64,000 nucleotides of DNA from Asparagopsis taxiformis (Eukaryota; Rhodophyta; Florideophyceae; Bonnemaisoniales; Bonnemaisoniaceae). The position numbers and the translations under genes are program-made. The notes below the pieces were generated by a model. It saw only the letters and a program-made list of their open reading frames with translations. It was not told where the DNA came from and did no database searches. The stretch covers positions 1-64,000 of the forward strand of contig JALQPE010002244.1 of assembly GCA_030407315.1 (NCBI GenBank), written 5' to 3'. Positions 56,101 through 64,000 of the stretch are shown in pieces (within the stretch, counting starts at the first letter, position 1; each line of letters begins with the position of its first letter).

Positions 56101-56839
56101 AGCAAAAAGATGCTTCTTAAGTCCTGTATTCCATCTCATATCAGAGAGGAGCAGTACTATGGTGAGCACCCACTGTCCAATCACGCGGTGGCGAGGGGAA
56201 TCTGTTGAAGACGCGAAAAATGTTCCGGCAGAAGAAACCGTCATGATGGCAAGGATACGTAAAGCTTCTGAAACTTTTCTCAGAACCAGACAGGTAAACG
56301 GGTCTCAACATGGTGAACGACTATGGTGGCTCACTGCTGCACAAAGAGTGCGCACTAGTCATGAGGGATCTGAGAGCGAATCGAGGTTAGGGCGTGCTGA
56401 ACCTGGAAGCATCATTCAAGCAGTGTGCAAAGATGGATGGTATGATGCTGGTATAGTAGTACCCGCCCATAGCAGGACGAGCATGGAGGAATTCACATGT
56501 TCTAGACGTGTCCTTTTCGTCACATTGTCCTTTTTTATTGTGGTAGGGCAAGGAGAGGAGAAGAAGGCAAAGAAATGGAAGCAGAAAACTCCATATGCTG
56601 TCTGCATTCCCTTGACATGCACTGGAGACGGTATGTACCGGAAAGGTGGGAATGATACTATAGTTCACGTTGAAATGAACGACGGGGTCCGAGAAGTTTT
56701 GCACGTACATAACTGCGAGTCAGGAGTTTGTTCATACGATAGACAAAGTGGCATTGTAGAGCACAATAGTGATATTCTTTCTGGTGGTGAAGTGAGCGTC
56801 TTAACTAGAGAAGATGGATACCCACCACGTTCAGCATAG
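53138..56839 (+). CDS. CACTA/tnp2-like transposase 2, intact
   Basis: 1233 residues from the ATG at 53138 (MKRTAVRKKGTPRRTRR, a basic nuclear-type start) with no interruption. Core blocks: LLYADDFQPFTSRKGSFGG at residues of about 510-528, with a candidate catalytic Asp; GDYPAVSHTLDVRGHTSNT at about 600, then PCHSC; KPNLHRLIEFCVHTLPAFG and LLFERMHQPLKRGVRNSNH at about 885-925, with the candidate Glu. These match tnp2/KDZ-type cut-and-paste transposases (PF02992 as nearest known family). The N-terminal 110 residues are acidic and disordered. The C-terminal 80 residues (HVHNCESGVCSYD, GYPPRSA end) are shared with the CACTA-1 copy. Being intact, it could mobilise both elements, although divergent subterminal words argue against full cross-use. 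Confidence 0.88.
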   Translation: MKRTAVRKKGTPRRTRRRFESLPIPYESGTRHENGETPLVSNETFEVHADIPDENVGKASAEDENISSGNGEEHIAFFEAGKVTREEETIGSEESSAESCDDHDGEEAAEDDRGLVDKLLTWPVFSAIILLSGTLRMKRKDYEGMREMSNFKRDISDQAPSDSYMRKVILPFILKTCFPQSMDTTCEIDVTKSGSRLGKMSPGLSSSRRAHCTTSVRVVLPSTWAERDIQTGPILDCIKSSKRDSSDEREDEAYQIASESIENSFIVKCRSAVLNDPFHRISVSASDHDGHKMHRKVYARHGDELRIICMPTTNQEALVAKLGGARTKQGKNIETGKNSRSRRSFTARSDWRIEAIIIASYLATGEEQQESNMEDVIGPQIDAMEETEKRNARRVVSTTTLDGEHCNNDIRAGDAITLFRPKSKSDGSTFEELLLVNRHLKKGRSEHATFLICSTRGATGQLHREQIRVKDVQLIGAPDKRSRWHPGSKRMDACSEGNLSDGRKYIVYRFLLYADDFQPFTSRKGSFGGCYMLPLGIQPSKRASFHAVRVLGFVPPGVSTNVVIERVVPDIVKGSTDGFPAKDANGEDVVIFLDPVGFIGDYPAVSHTLDVRGHTSNTPCHSCIFEKQDMSSSGGSRNAYTALLNSQMSTHARGMHRNKLVREVASQDQLKVLGLSLDPIENKALHNLSESLNRVRRGVPTNEEGVPVVPCQFDPYRSAVVAPDHLLSGLAQDVMNATITAATPVLRNVAETVLLNTLRMFCLSSQSQVFGQNYLLSMNMSDIFAVLVVAPQAFYSAFRIVIGNSWDGYEKLERILRLLKKFQMVVASIRFIPTWWIDGLESTRRFEAENGGRHDHILALVSDYMKELHEVCKKDPIAMKHLDKPNLHRLIEFCVHTLPAFGAAKHVEELLFERMHQPLKRGVRNSNHKNEHLSSMELIMADDWLARIAITLGAVGHNTKQWTSADCRRVYFALGKGISESPHATEEAAKRCFLSPVFHLISERSSTMVSTHCPITRWRGESVEDAKNVPAEETVMMARIRKASETFLRTRQVNGSQHGERLWWLTAAQRVRTSHEGSESESRLGRAEPGSIIQAVCKDGWYDAGIVVPAHSRTSMEEFTCSRRVLFVTLSFFIVVGQGEEKKAKKWKQKTPYAVCIPLTCTGDGMYRKGGNDTIVHVEMNDGVREVLHVHNCESGVCSYDRQSGIVEHNSDILSGGEVSVLTREDGYPPRSA

Positions 56840-57546
56840 AGTGTTCCAGCACAGTGTTTAATACATCAGTAAACTTTCGTAATTCATTTAGCAGCAGTCC
56901 TGATCAAGTCTTCCAACAAATGCTATACAAAATTTGTACATGTCGTTTGAAGAATAGAGTGGGATTTTGTTCCATGCGCACAAATAAAGTGTGTTTTGCG
57001 AAGAGCGTACGCACTTACGTACGTATGACGCCATTGGTACTAGAGATGGAGCCGCGAGTTGCAGGACTCCTAGTTCCACAAAGTTGAGTTCGCATAATCC
57101 AATGGAGAGCCGGCACCTGGCCAATGAAGTGGAAAATAATACCCGGTATAGTTTTCTGGCTCCAGTGACAAGTGGAGTATTGTGACTGATGGCTGTCTGC
57201 TGGCCAATGGGGAGCCGGCACCTGGCCAATGAAGTGGAAAATAATACCCGGTATAGTTTTCTGGCTCCAGTGACAAGTGGAGTACTATGATTCATGGCAA
57301 TGGGATGGTTTTGGGAACGAAGGAATTGTGTGTGGGAAGTCCTTCGTCGAGGAATGACAGATGGCCGAATACAATTGGAGCGCGTGGAAGGTGAATCAAT
57401 AACTGATATTTCACGTTTAGACGTGTAGGGAGATCGTTTCCCGCCAAATACCACCTTGAAAGAGGAATATCTCTTGATCGTGTAGTCGGAGAGAAAAGGT
57501 ATCTTTGTCATCCTGAACGGCTTCTCTACGCGTCCAAATCTTTGCA
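56840..57546. other. Intergenic region with a duplicated 73-bp segment
   Basis: Identical 73-bp copies at 57107-57179 and 57212-57284 (period 105 bp) contain GAGCCGGCACCTGGCCAATG and AATAATACCCGGTATAG. The word CTCCAGTGACAAGTGGAG inside can form a small hairpin. The rest is plain non-coding sequence that should hold the 3' end of the transposase gene and the promoter of the next gene. Confidence 0.75.
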
Positions 57547-60500
57547 ATGGCCGGAAGCGACACTGAGCGCGCTGCGGAACCAAAGGATACCGTCGAAAGC
57601 GTTGCAGAGAGACTTGCAACGACGGTAGGCGGTGATAAAACACCCTCCGGAGGTTCTGCTGATGGAGGGGCTCCGTCTGCAGCGGGAAGGGAGACGGCAG
57701 ATAGCCAGACACCCATTCAGGGAGCAGACGCTGCCATGATAGAGGCAGCAAAAACCCTTGGTGATATATCACCATCTGGGAAAAACACTCTACGCTTTCC
57801 ATCTACTCCTGGGACGGTGAAATCGAAAAACAGGGAGAGGTCTAACGTCCGTGAAGGCGAGGGGAGTCCTGCTGGCATGGAAGCATCAGAAGAGTCTGTG
57901 ATGGGGATTGACATCAACATTGTCGAATGCAGGACTGAACCTAAAATGATCAATCCGCTAGATGTTGCCAAACCGGAATCAACTTCTCGTCTTGTGCAGG
58001 AGGCCAGAGTGCGCGATCTGGTCAGCAAAATATCTACCGAGGGGTTTCTGGAAACTGGCACCCGAATGACCATCTGTGAAACAATGGGGTCAGACGGACG
58101 GAAGAAACTGCAGTGCATTGATGGAGGTCATCGTATCAGCGCTTTGCAGTCGATTGTGGAAAACAAACCGACAGTTGCTGATCGATGGAGACTGAGGAGC
58201 ATTAGCGTTGACTTCATCCGACCACCTGGAACCCGTGAAATGTTTCATCCTCTTGAAGTGATGCGAATATCGCAGAAGCTGAACGAAAAGACTCATGACG
58301 TGATAGAAGTTTCTATTGCTGACCACGTCTGTACGGTCATGAAGTTCATGATGATGAAGGGCTTGATGAAGGCGAAGGTAAATGTGTGCACAAAAGTTGT
58401 AGTCGAGAACAAGGTCATTCCAGGTTGTCAGGAAGGAATCATGATGAAGTACGTTTCAATTGCGCAGGGCTTCGGAGACGTAAATAACCCGGCGTTCGAA
58501 CATTGGTCAGCTATCCCAAGTCGATTTGCAACTGAAACTAGTCCGCCAGACTCGAAGAATATGCAGGGATGCACTGTGGACGTCCTATTCGCTTCTGCGT
58601 TTCGAAAAGCTTCGGTGGACACCAAACTTGTCATTCTAGAGCTCACTGCAATGTGGACGATGTGGAAACGTAGGAAAGGAGATGGTGGTATAAGTCTAAA
58701 GACATGCGCGCAAAAGTGGTGCTACAGCATGTGTGAAATATATGACATACTTGAGAAAGCTGTACGGAAAGAAAACTCCTGGCATTCCTCACCTCATCCA
58801 TGTTTCAGGAAGTTACATGAAGTACCGGAGCCAGGTGGACGAACACGAAAAACCATACGATATCGCATTTTGACTGTCCTCAAAGATTTCTATCCTTCCG
58901 ACGCACCAACTGGGAGAGGTATACGTGCAGCATTGACGCGGTCTATGATGAAAGAAATCCGTTATGTGGTTTTCAACGGCCCAATTCTATCGGATGACTC
59001 TCTCGACCATTCCGTCGCGCCTGAAATAGGTGTGCAGGAAAGGCGGACTAGGCGAAAATCCTTGGAAGGGAATACTGCACCTCAACCACGACAACAATCC
59101 GCATCGTATGGTGATACTTCAAATGCTGCCATTGATTGCTCGGACGTGGTACAGAGTCCAAATGTACTTACCCAACAGCAGACACAGGGCAGTCTGGAAA
59201 TATCGGATCGTGTTAACGCTGAGGTCGGTGCTGCAACACAGGTTGGTGAAGAGGCGACAGGGAAAGCGGCAGATTCCGAAAGCGCAAAGCAGGTTACAAC
59301 GGACCGCGCAGTGCCTACTGCGCCTACCGAGAACAATTCTTCGAAACCTGGAGATTGTGAAGTTGGGGATGTGTTGCAGAAGAACGTAGGAACTCAAGAG
59401 CTTGAACCAACTGGTGCAAATCGAGGAAGAAATGACCACGGTGATGAAAATGACCTGCAACACTCACCTAGCCCAGTGGCAGCCGGAAGTGCCACGCTCA
59501 GACCAGAGCAGGGTGGAAAGTCGCCGGCGAATATGTCAGTTGGTCATCCAAGAACTGGTCGAGATGGTGAAGGAGGTCCTGAATCTAGGAAGAGCGATGG
59601 ATCTGGAACGAAAGATGTCCGCGAAGAATGTCCCGAACATTCTTCTGGAAGGACAACGGAGGACCCGATGAAAGGTGTACGAAATCAGGGTGATGGCACT
59701 GGAGACGCTATGTTATCTACAGCGGATGTCGGCCTACCTGTTTTACCTGAGCTGGAGGACACGGAAACACCTGTTACCAGTTCTACGCCTAGGAAGTTGA
59801 TGACAGCCAAGCACAGCAGTGGTTTCGTGCCCTTAAAGGCAAAGCCGAGGAATACGGAGACGCCGCCAATGATTCTACGATCCAAACGGAAATTGGTGGA
59901 TGTCACCCCTCAAGAGGTTATTGACCTGGTGGGAGAGGATACCAGCAGGCCGCGGCAGAAGAAGAAGCAAAAGATGCGTGAAGACGCAAATTTGCAATCC
60001 GGCAAAGACGCTGCAGTCCACGCGGTTCAAGGAGGTCAGTATTCGGACAGGCAACAAAATGATGTCCCTGACAAAGATGTGGAGGAAGGTATAGAAGCGA
60101 AACTGCCTGTTATCATTCATCCCGACAGTCGAATGAAATACTATGTGAATGGGAAACTGGTCGATACGCTTCGAGCCGAGGTCGCTGAAGCAGCAGCGAG
60201 TGCCTATTCGGAACAAAATGTTTCCGCTGAGTTTCTCTCGAGGGCTTATTTCCGAGAGAAACGAAATGAAATAGACTTGGTTGGGTTTACAATTCTGGAC
60301 GGAATATTCAAGTCTTCTACTACTGCAGATGCGATCCACGAACTGCTCCTTCATTTTTCTGCGTTGTTTGAGGAACGTCTCGAGGATGCCAAGAAGAACT
60401 CTGAATCCGGTGAAACCCGCAGAGATCCGGACTGGACACCGTGGTGCATGGCTATGATGGATGGGAAAAACTATGATGAAGAAGGTGAGAAGGGCAGAGG

Positions 60501-61071
60501 AATCTTTATAACAAAGCGGAAGAGCTTATGTGATGACCTCGAGGATAACAATAATAATCTCTATCGGAAGAAGATGATTGTTGAGCTCGGTCTAGGTATT
60601 TGTGCGGAAGGTTTGGAATTGAGGACTAGTGGGAAGGACCCGATGGCCTTCCCCAGCACTGGAACTACTTTAGTGCTGACTGGAGAGCGGACTAAACCTC
60701 GTGCTGGACATACAGACTATGAAGTGGGAATCGATGAAGTTAACAGTCCCCCTTCTCCGCCATCCTACTTCTTGATGTCAAGCGGCGCAGATGGATTCGG
60801 CCTCGTGCTTGCACCCTACAGTCATGTCTGTTTATCCCATCCCAACAGAGAGTTATACAGAGTTCCAATGAAGAGGTGTGAAGTACCACCATATTCTGTT
60901 CTTGTCTGCCGAGGGGATGTTTATCACCACGAGGAAGGATTTGAGAGCAATAAGGGTCTTCAATACAAGTTCCCGATCCGATCTCACATATTCCTCAAAA
61001 CTGAGCAGCATCAAAGTGAAGAAGGAGAATATGTCGTTGGACATTGGGAGGGCAATTCGAAATTGAAGTGA
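57547..61071 (+). CDS. ParB-like domain fused to a 2OG-Fe(II) dioxygenase-like domain
   Basis: 1174 residues, intact. Residues of about 130-460 match the other ParB-like proteins of the window: RVRDLVSKISTEGF, LQCIDGGHRISALQ (about 185-200) and YVSIAQGFGDVNNPAFEHW. Residues of about 490-850 are Ser/Gly/Glu-rich and disordered, with basic patches (RQKKKQKMR). The C-terminal domain (about 870-1174) has PRAGHTDYEVG (HxD at about 1054-1056), VLAPYSHVCLSH, VLVCRGDVYHHEEGF (distal His about 1127) and KFPIRSHIFL (Arg about 1145). HxD, His and Arg in this order and spacing are the iron- and 2-oxoglutarate-binding pattern of double-stranded beta-helix dioxygenases. TET/JBP enzymes oxidise methylated bases with this fold, but other subfamilies fit equally. 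A DNA-demodifying role is inference. Confidence 0.8.
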   Translation: MAGSDTERAAEPKDTVESVAERLATTVGGDKTPSGGSADGGAPSAAGRETADSQTPIQGADAAMIEAAKTLGDISPSGKNTLRFPSTPGTVKSKNRERSNVREGEGSPAGMEASEESVMGIDINIVECRTEPKMINPLDVAKPESTSRLVQEARVRDLVSKISTEGFLETGTRMTICETMGSDGRKKLQCIDGGHRISALQSIVENKPTVADRWRLRSISVDFIRPPGTREMFHPLEVMRISQKLNEKTHDVIEVSIADHVCTVMKFMMMKGLMKAKVNVCTKVVVENKVIPGCQEGIMMKYVSIAQGFGDVNNPAFEHWSAIPSRFATETSPPDSKNMQGCTVDVLFASAFRKASVDTKLVILELTAMWTMWKRRKGDGGISLKTCAQKWCYSMCEIYDILEKAVRKENSWHSSPHPCFRKLHEVPEPGGRTRKTIRYRILTVLKDFYPSDAPTGRGIRAALTRSMMKEIRYVVFNGPILSDDSLDHSVAPEIGVQERRTRRKSLEGNTAPQPRQQSASYGDTSNAAIDCSDVVQSPNVLTQQQTQGSLEISDRVNAEVGAATQVGEEATGKAADSESAKQVTTDRAVPTAPTENNSSKPGDCEVGDVLQKNVGTQELEPTGANRGRNDHGDENDLQHSPSPVAAGSATLRPEQGGKSPANMSVGHPRTGRDGEGGPESRKSDGSGTKDVREECPEHSSGRTTEDPMKGVRNQGDGTGDAMLSTADVGLPVLPELEDTETPVTSSTPRKLMTAKHSSGFVPLKAKPRNTETPPMILRSKRKLVDVTPQEVIDLVGEDTSRPRQKKKQKMREDANLQSGKDAAVHAVQGGQYSDRQQNDVPDKDVEEGIEAKLPVIIHPDSRMKYYVNGKLVDTLRAEVAEAAASAYSEQNVSAEFLSRAYFREKRNEIDLVGFTILDGIFKSSTTADAIHELLLHFSALFEERLEDAKKNSESGETRRDPDWTPWCMAMMDGKNYDEEGEKGRGIFITKRKSLCDDLEDNNNNLYRKKMIVELGLGICAEGLELRTSGKDPMAFPSTGTTLVLTGERTKPRAGHTDYEVGIDEVNSPPSPPSYFLMSSGADGFGLVLAPYSHVCLSHPNRELYRVPMKRCEVPPYSVLVCRGDVYHHEEGFESNKGLQYKFPIRSHIFLKTEQHQSEEGEYVVGHWEGNSKLK

Positions 61072-62095
61072 TGAAGGGCATCTGTCCAGCCGTGTTGAAG
61101 CCTTAGTTGGGTATGAATCCGTAGAGTAATAAACACAATTCCAATAGAACATGATAAAAGAGATACTGCATGGATTCTTTATATAGTCAGATCAACTTCA
61201 CAAATGTAACAAACACCACATGCAGAAAGCTATTCTCCACAGAAAGCTCTAGCTACAAGAGCTGCAAATTCTAAACCTCTTCATTAGATGCGAGAAACGA
61301 TAGCAGATAGTAAAACCTGGTATTATATTACATCGTTTACTATCCCCGGTAAAATTTTCAGTTCCTGAGAACAGGAGTCTGGCCGGGTATAAAGTTGGGT
61401 GGGTGTAGACCAAGTGCACCAACCCCATTGGCCGGTGGTAGCCGGATACCCTCGGCCAATGGCGTTGGTGCACCTGGCTTTTGGGAGGCCAAAATAATAC
61501 CGGGTATTATTTTGGGTCGGTATAGACCAAGTGCACCAACCCCATTGGCCGAGGTTGTCCAAACTACCACCGGCCAATGGCGTTGGTGCACCTGGCTTTT
61601 GGGAGGCCAAAATAATACCGGGTATTATTCCTAGTTTCTCAAGCCAGGTGCAGTGCACTCATTGGCCGAAGCCCACTTATTTGTGGTTCATGTTGAATAC
61701 AGATGCATTTGGTATGTACGCATCAGCTCCACGAGTTGGTGCAAAATGCTGGGAAGTATGTGACTTCAGCATTATGTAGTTATTACTTGAGTGGTTTTGG
61801 GTAATCACCATGACCAACTCGTACCTGTTTAGCCACTTTGAGTGTGAACTCGTCGTATAGCGATTGTATTTGGCCGCAGAAATTAACTGAATTTCGAGTA
61901 TTACTCTTGATCTGAGTCAAGTGGTCTAGAAATAAACAAAAAATTGAAATCAGAGTTGAAACGGATTGTTCACGTTTGATCCTTTATCAGACTGCAGTAG
62001 CGAAATAAATCTATCTTAATCGTCTCTGTATCGTCGTTATCGGGGTCGTACACTCAATCAAGCTTCTCTCCATTCCTGCTTTCCCTCATCCTTCA
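61072..62095. other. Intergenic region with two tandem hairpin units
   Basis: A 117-bp unit starting TAGACCAAGTGCACCAACCC is repeated at 61406 and 61523. Each contains an inverted pair (TGCACCAA...ATTGGCC against GGCCAAT...TTGGTGCA) and ends in AATAATACCGGGTATTATT (61493-61511, 61611-61629). 61650-62095 shows no gene; it should contain the promoter for the ORF at 62096. Confidence 0.75.
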
Positions 62096-64000
62096 ATGAC
62101 TCCTCGCACTCGCTCCAAACCCTCTGCCCCCGCCCCTGCTCGCGCTTCGACTCGCGGTCGGGCCTCCGCTCGCTCTCGCGCCCCTTCTCGCAGCCCTGGT
62201 CACGATAACTCTGTCACCGCCGAGGTTCAGTTGTCAGACTGTCCCAAAGCTGACCACAGGCTGTCTCCCTTGGATTTGCACAGACCCCCCCTATTCTCTC
62301 GTCATATTAGGGAAGGGAGAGTGCTTGAGCTGAAGGAGAAGTTCCTGAGGGAAGGATTCACCTCCTCAATCTCCCGAATCCTTGCCTGCAAAATGCTCCT
62401 TCCCAGTGAAGGCAGCACAACCCCCACCCTTCAAACGTTCTACATCGATGGTGGCCATTGCGTTGCGGCTCTCCAGAAGTGCATTCGTGAAGACCCGGAA
62501 GGGCAACATCCGTATGCTGCTTCATTCAGGAACATCGATGTGGCTTTGATCAGGCGCCCAGGGACAGAAGAAGTTTCCGATGAGTACTTCACACCTTTTG
62601 AAGTACTCGGGCTGTCCATTCAAGCAAACACACTCACGCATGATGTTGCCCTTGTTTCTTTGGCAGACCGAGTGTGTTCTGTGGTCCAACTGCTCACGAC
62701 CAAGGACATGCTGGGTGAACCGAATCGGAAGTGCATTCAGGTCATCATGGACAGCCAGTTGTCGATATCGAAACTGGGCTACCAAGCCATCAACAAGCAC
62801 GTGACTGCTGCAAAAGGCTTCCGGACTGTGAACAACAAAGCGCTTGAGTTCTGGAGTTCCGTACCGAGCATGTTCACCAAGGAAATTCTCGCTGCGGAAC
62901 AGGAAAGGGCCGTTAAAGAAGGCCGTGACATCAACGACGATGTCTTCAAGCAGTCCGTAGACATGTATGGCTGCAACATGGATCTCGTTTTCATGGCAGA
63001 CTTCCGTCGCGGCTCGGAGTATCAGCAAAGGTTCATCTTGCTCATAACAGCTCTCTGGACACGCATGCGAGATCTGCGTCAGTTGAGTAGGACGACAAGA
63101 GGATTTGGTAATCCTTTCGTTCGTGTTTTGATTGAAGTGTTCAAGATGTCCGAGCCGGTTGCTGCTCACAAAATGATGGAGCCTCCGCTCGACCATTTCT
63201 ACTCCGAGCTCAAGAACACTGGGTCAGGAAAGGAGACTGTTATTGCGAACAGTATCGCGGAGACCCTCCTGCACTTCAATACCGACGATAACAGCGGTAC
63301 GAAGCATGCTCTCGTCTCCGACGAAATGTATGAGCAGCTTCGCTTTTCCACGGGCGTTGTGGACATGGAAGAAGACCAAAGGGTCATTGTTCACAATGAA
63401 CAGCCATCTGAAGATGCGCCGAAGCCATCTACGCCCCAATCAGATGAGCCTTCTACCCCTTCTACCCGTTCTGGTCCTACTCCTCCTGCCCCTTCTACCC
63501 CTCCTGCTCCTCGTGCTCATTCTACCCCTTCTACCCCTTCTACTCCTTCTACCCCTTCTACCCCTTCTAGCCCTCTACTCCTGCTCCTACTACCCCTCCT
63601 CCTCCTGCCACTTCCGTTCCCGCCCCTTCCACCCCTCCTGCTACCCCTCCTCCTGCCGCTTCCGTTCCCGCCCCTTCCACCCCTCCTGCTACCCCTCCTG
63701 CTCCTGCCACTTCCGTTCCTGCAGTTGAGCAGGCTCAAGGAACCCCTGATGCCACTGTGGCAGGTTCTGAGAAGCAATTGGGATCTGTTCTCCTCCGTCT
63801 CCCTCTCAATGCACCACCGCTTGCGGTGAATGAGCCAGTCGAGACACTTCGCAGGTCGAAACGGCAGAGAACGGAGAGTTCACGGATTGGAGACAATGAG
63901 GCAGAGTCGGAGGTAGAAGAGTCCGAAGAGCCTCTTCCGAAGCGCAGAAGACTGGAAGTTAACCGTACGGTTAAACGTGTAGCAGGTAGAAAATCCGCTA
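62096..64000 (+). pseudogene. ParB-like domain protein 3, frameshifted and cut at the window edge
   Basis: The start MTPRTRSKPSAPAPA at 62096 gives a basic, Ala/Pro/Ser-rich N-terminus. ParB-like core: RVLELKEKFLREGF, FYIDGGHCVAALQ (His-Cys replaces the His-Arg of the other copies), then AKGFRTVNNKALEFW and MYGCNMDLVF. After about residue 455 comes a (S/T)TP repeat tract; a one-base loss near 63573 shifts the nominal frame into poly-Leu and a stop at 63829. The alternative frame continues open to the window end, with an NLS-like PKRRRLE. From 63978 the sequence equals a gypsy A LTR start, so the gene is also broken by an insertion. The loss of Arg in the HR motif may weaken nucleotide binding. 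Confidence 0.75.
63978..64000 (-). repeat. Start of another gypsy A-type LTR
   Basis: TGTAGCAGGTAGAAAATCCG and the next three bases match 377-399 at 21 of 23 positions, beginning exactly at the LTR edge. A further gypsy A relative is therefore inserted into the ParB-like gene 3, in the same orientation as gypsy A. Confidence 0.7.

Larger units (their letters stand above)
50533..64000 (+). mobile_element. CACTA-2: CACTA-type DNA transposon, left 13.5 kb
   Basis: The terminus CACTACTGTG at 50533 is preceded by TTA. In the gypsy C paralog the same sequence runs on as GTTAGCTCGTCC, so the insertion point is exact. Inside are subterminal repeats, a hairpin, an intact transposase (53138-56839), an intact ParB-oxygenase gene (57547-61071) and a further ParB-like gene (62096 onward). 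The right end is outside the window or destroyed. Confidence 0.75.

Noticed and set aside
63560..63829. Poly-Leu/Pro tail of ParB-like protein 3
   Set aside because: It arises from reading the STP-repeat tract in a shifted frame after a lost base near 63573.

Overview
This window is eukaryotic and consists almost entirely of nested transposable elements. No ordinary host gene, rRNA, tRNA or CRISPR array is visible. The genes are long and mostly intronless. The retroelements are Ty3/gypsy chromoviruses, and no bacterial operon layout is present. A TE-rich alga (for example a red seaweed) would fit, but the species cannot be fixed from this sequence alone.

Layout. 377-12461 holds a nearly complete chromovirus on the minus strand (gypsy A: LTR, gag, protease, RT/RNase H, integrase, chromodomain, PPT, LTR). 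It also carries an extra long ORF on the opposite strand between pol and the 3' LTR. 12462-26880 is the 3' part of a second gypsy family (B: antisense ORF plus putative LTR). Its antisense ORF is split by a 10.7-kb element with 35-bp terminal inverted repeats (12851-23593), which contains near-perfect 0.7-kb inverted repeats. 26931-33215 is a 5'-truncated, decayed gypsy (C). 44248-50532 is an inverted relative (D: gag, PBS, LTR, antisense ORF).

The most interesting part is 33216-64000. Two DNA transposons start with a 5'-CACTAC terminus, at 33216 and 50533. Each insertion is exact, as shown by comparison with the uninterrupted paralogous gypsy sequence. Behind each terminus lie dense subterminal repeats, a large hairpin, a tnp2/CACTA-like transposase gene (broken in copy 1, intact 1233 aa in copy 2) and one or two ParB-fold genes. 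In copy 2 the ParB-like domain is fused, through a disordered linker, to a C-terminal domain with the HxD...H...R pattern of Fe(II)/2-oxoglutarate dioxygenases. Next to copy 1 lies a minus-strand gene that joins a beta-class DNA amino-methyltransferase (DPPF) to a SET domain. Neither right terminus is visible, so a nested arrangement (CACTA-1 containing gypsy D, which contains CACTA-2, which contains another gypsy LTR at 63978) is the simplest model.

How the parts could work together (inference): the CACTA elements seem to carry DNA- and chromatin-modifying cargo that could mark, hide or license element copies. In the gypsy families a coiled-coil protein is encoded antisense to pol, with a TATA-like box upstream in each case. 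Many genes carry single-base frameshifts, often in homopolymers, so true decay and assembly indels cannot be separated here.
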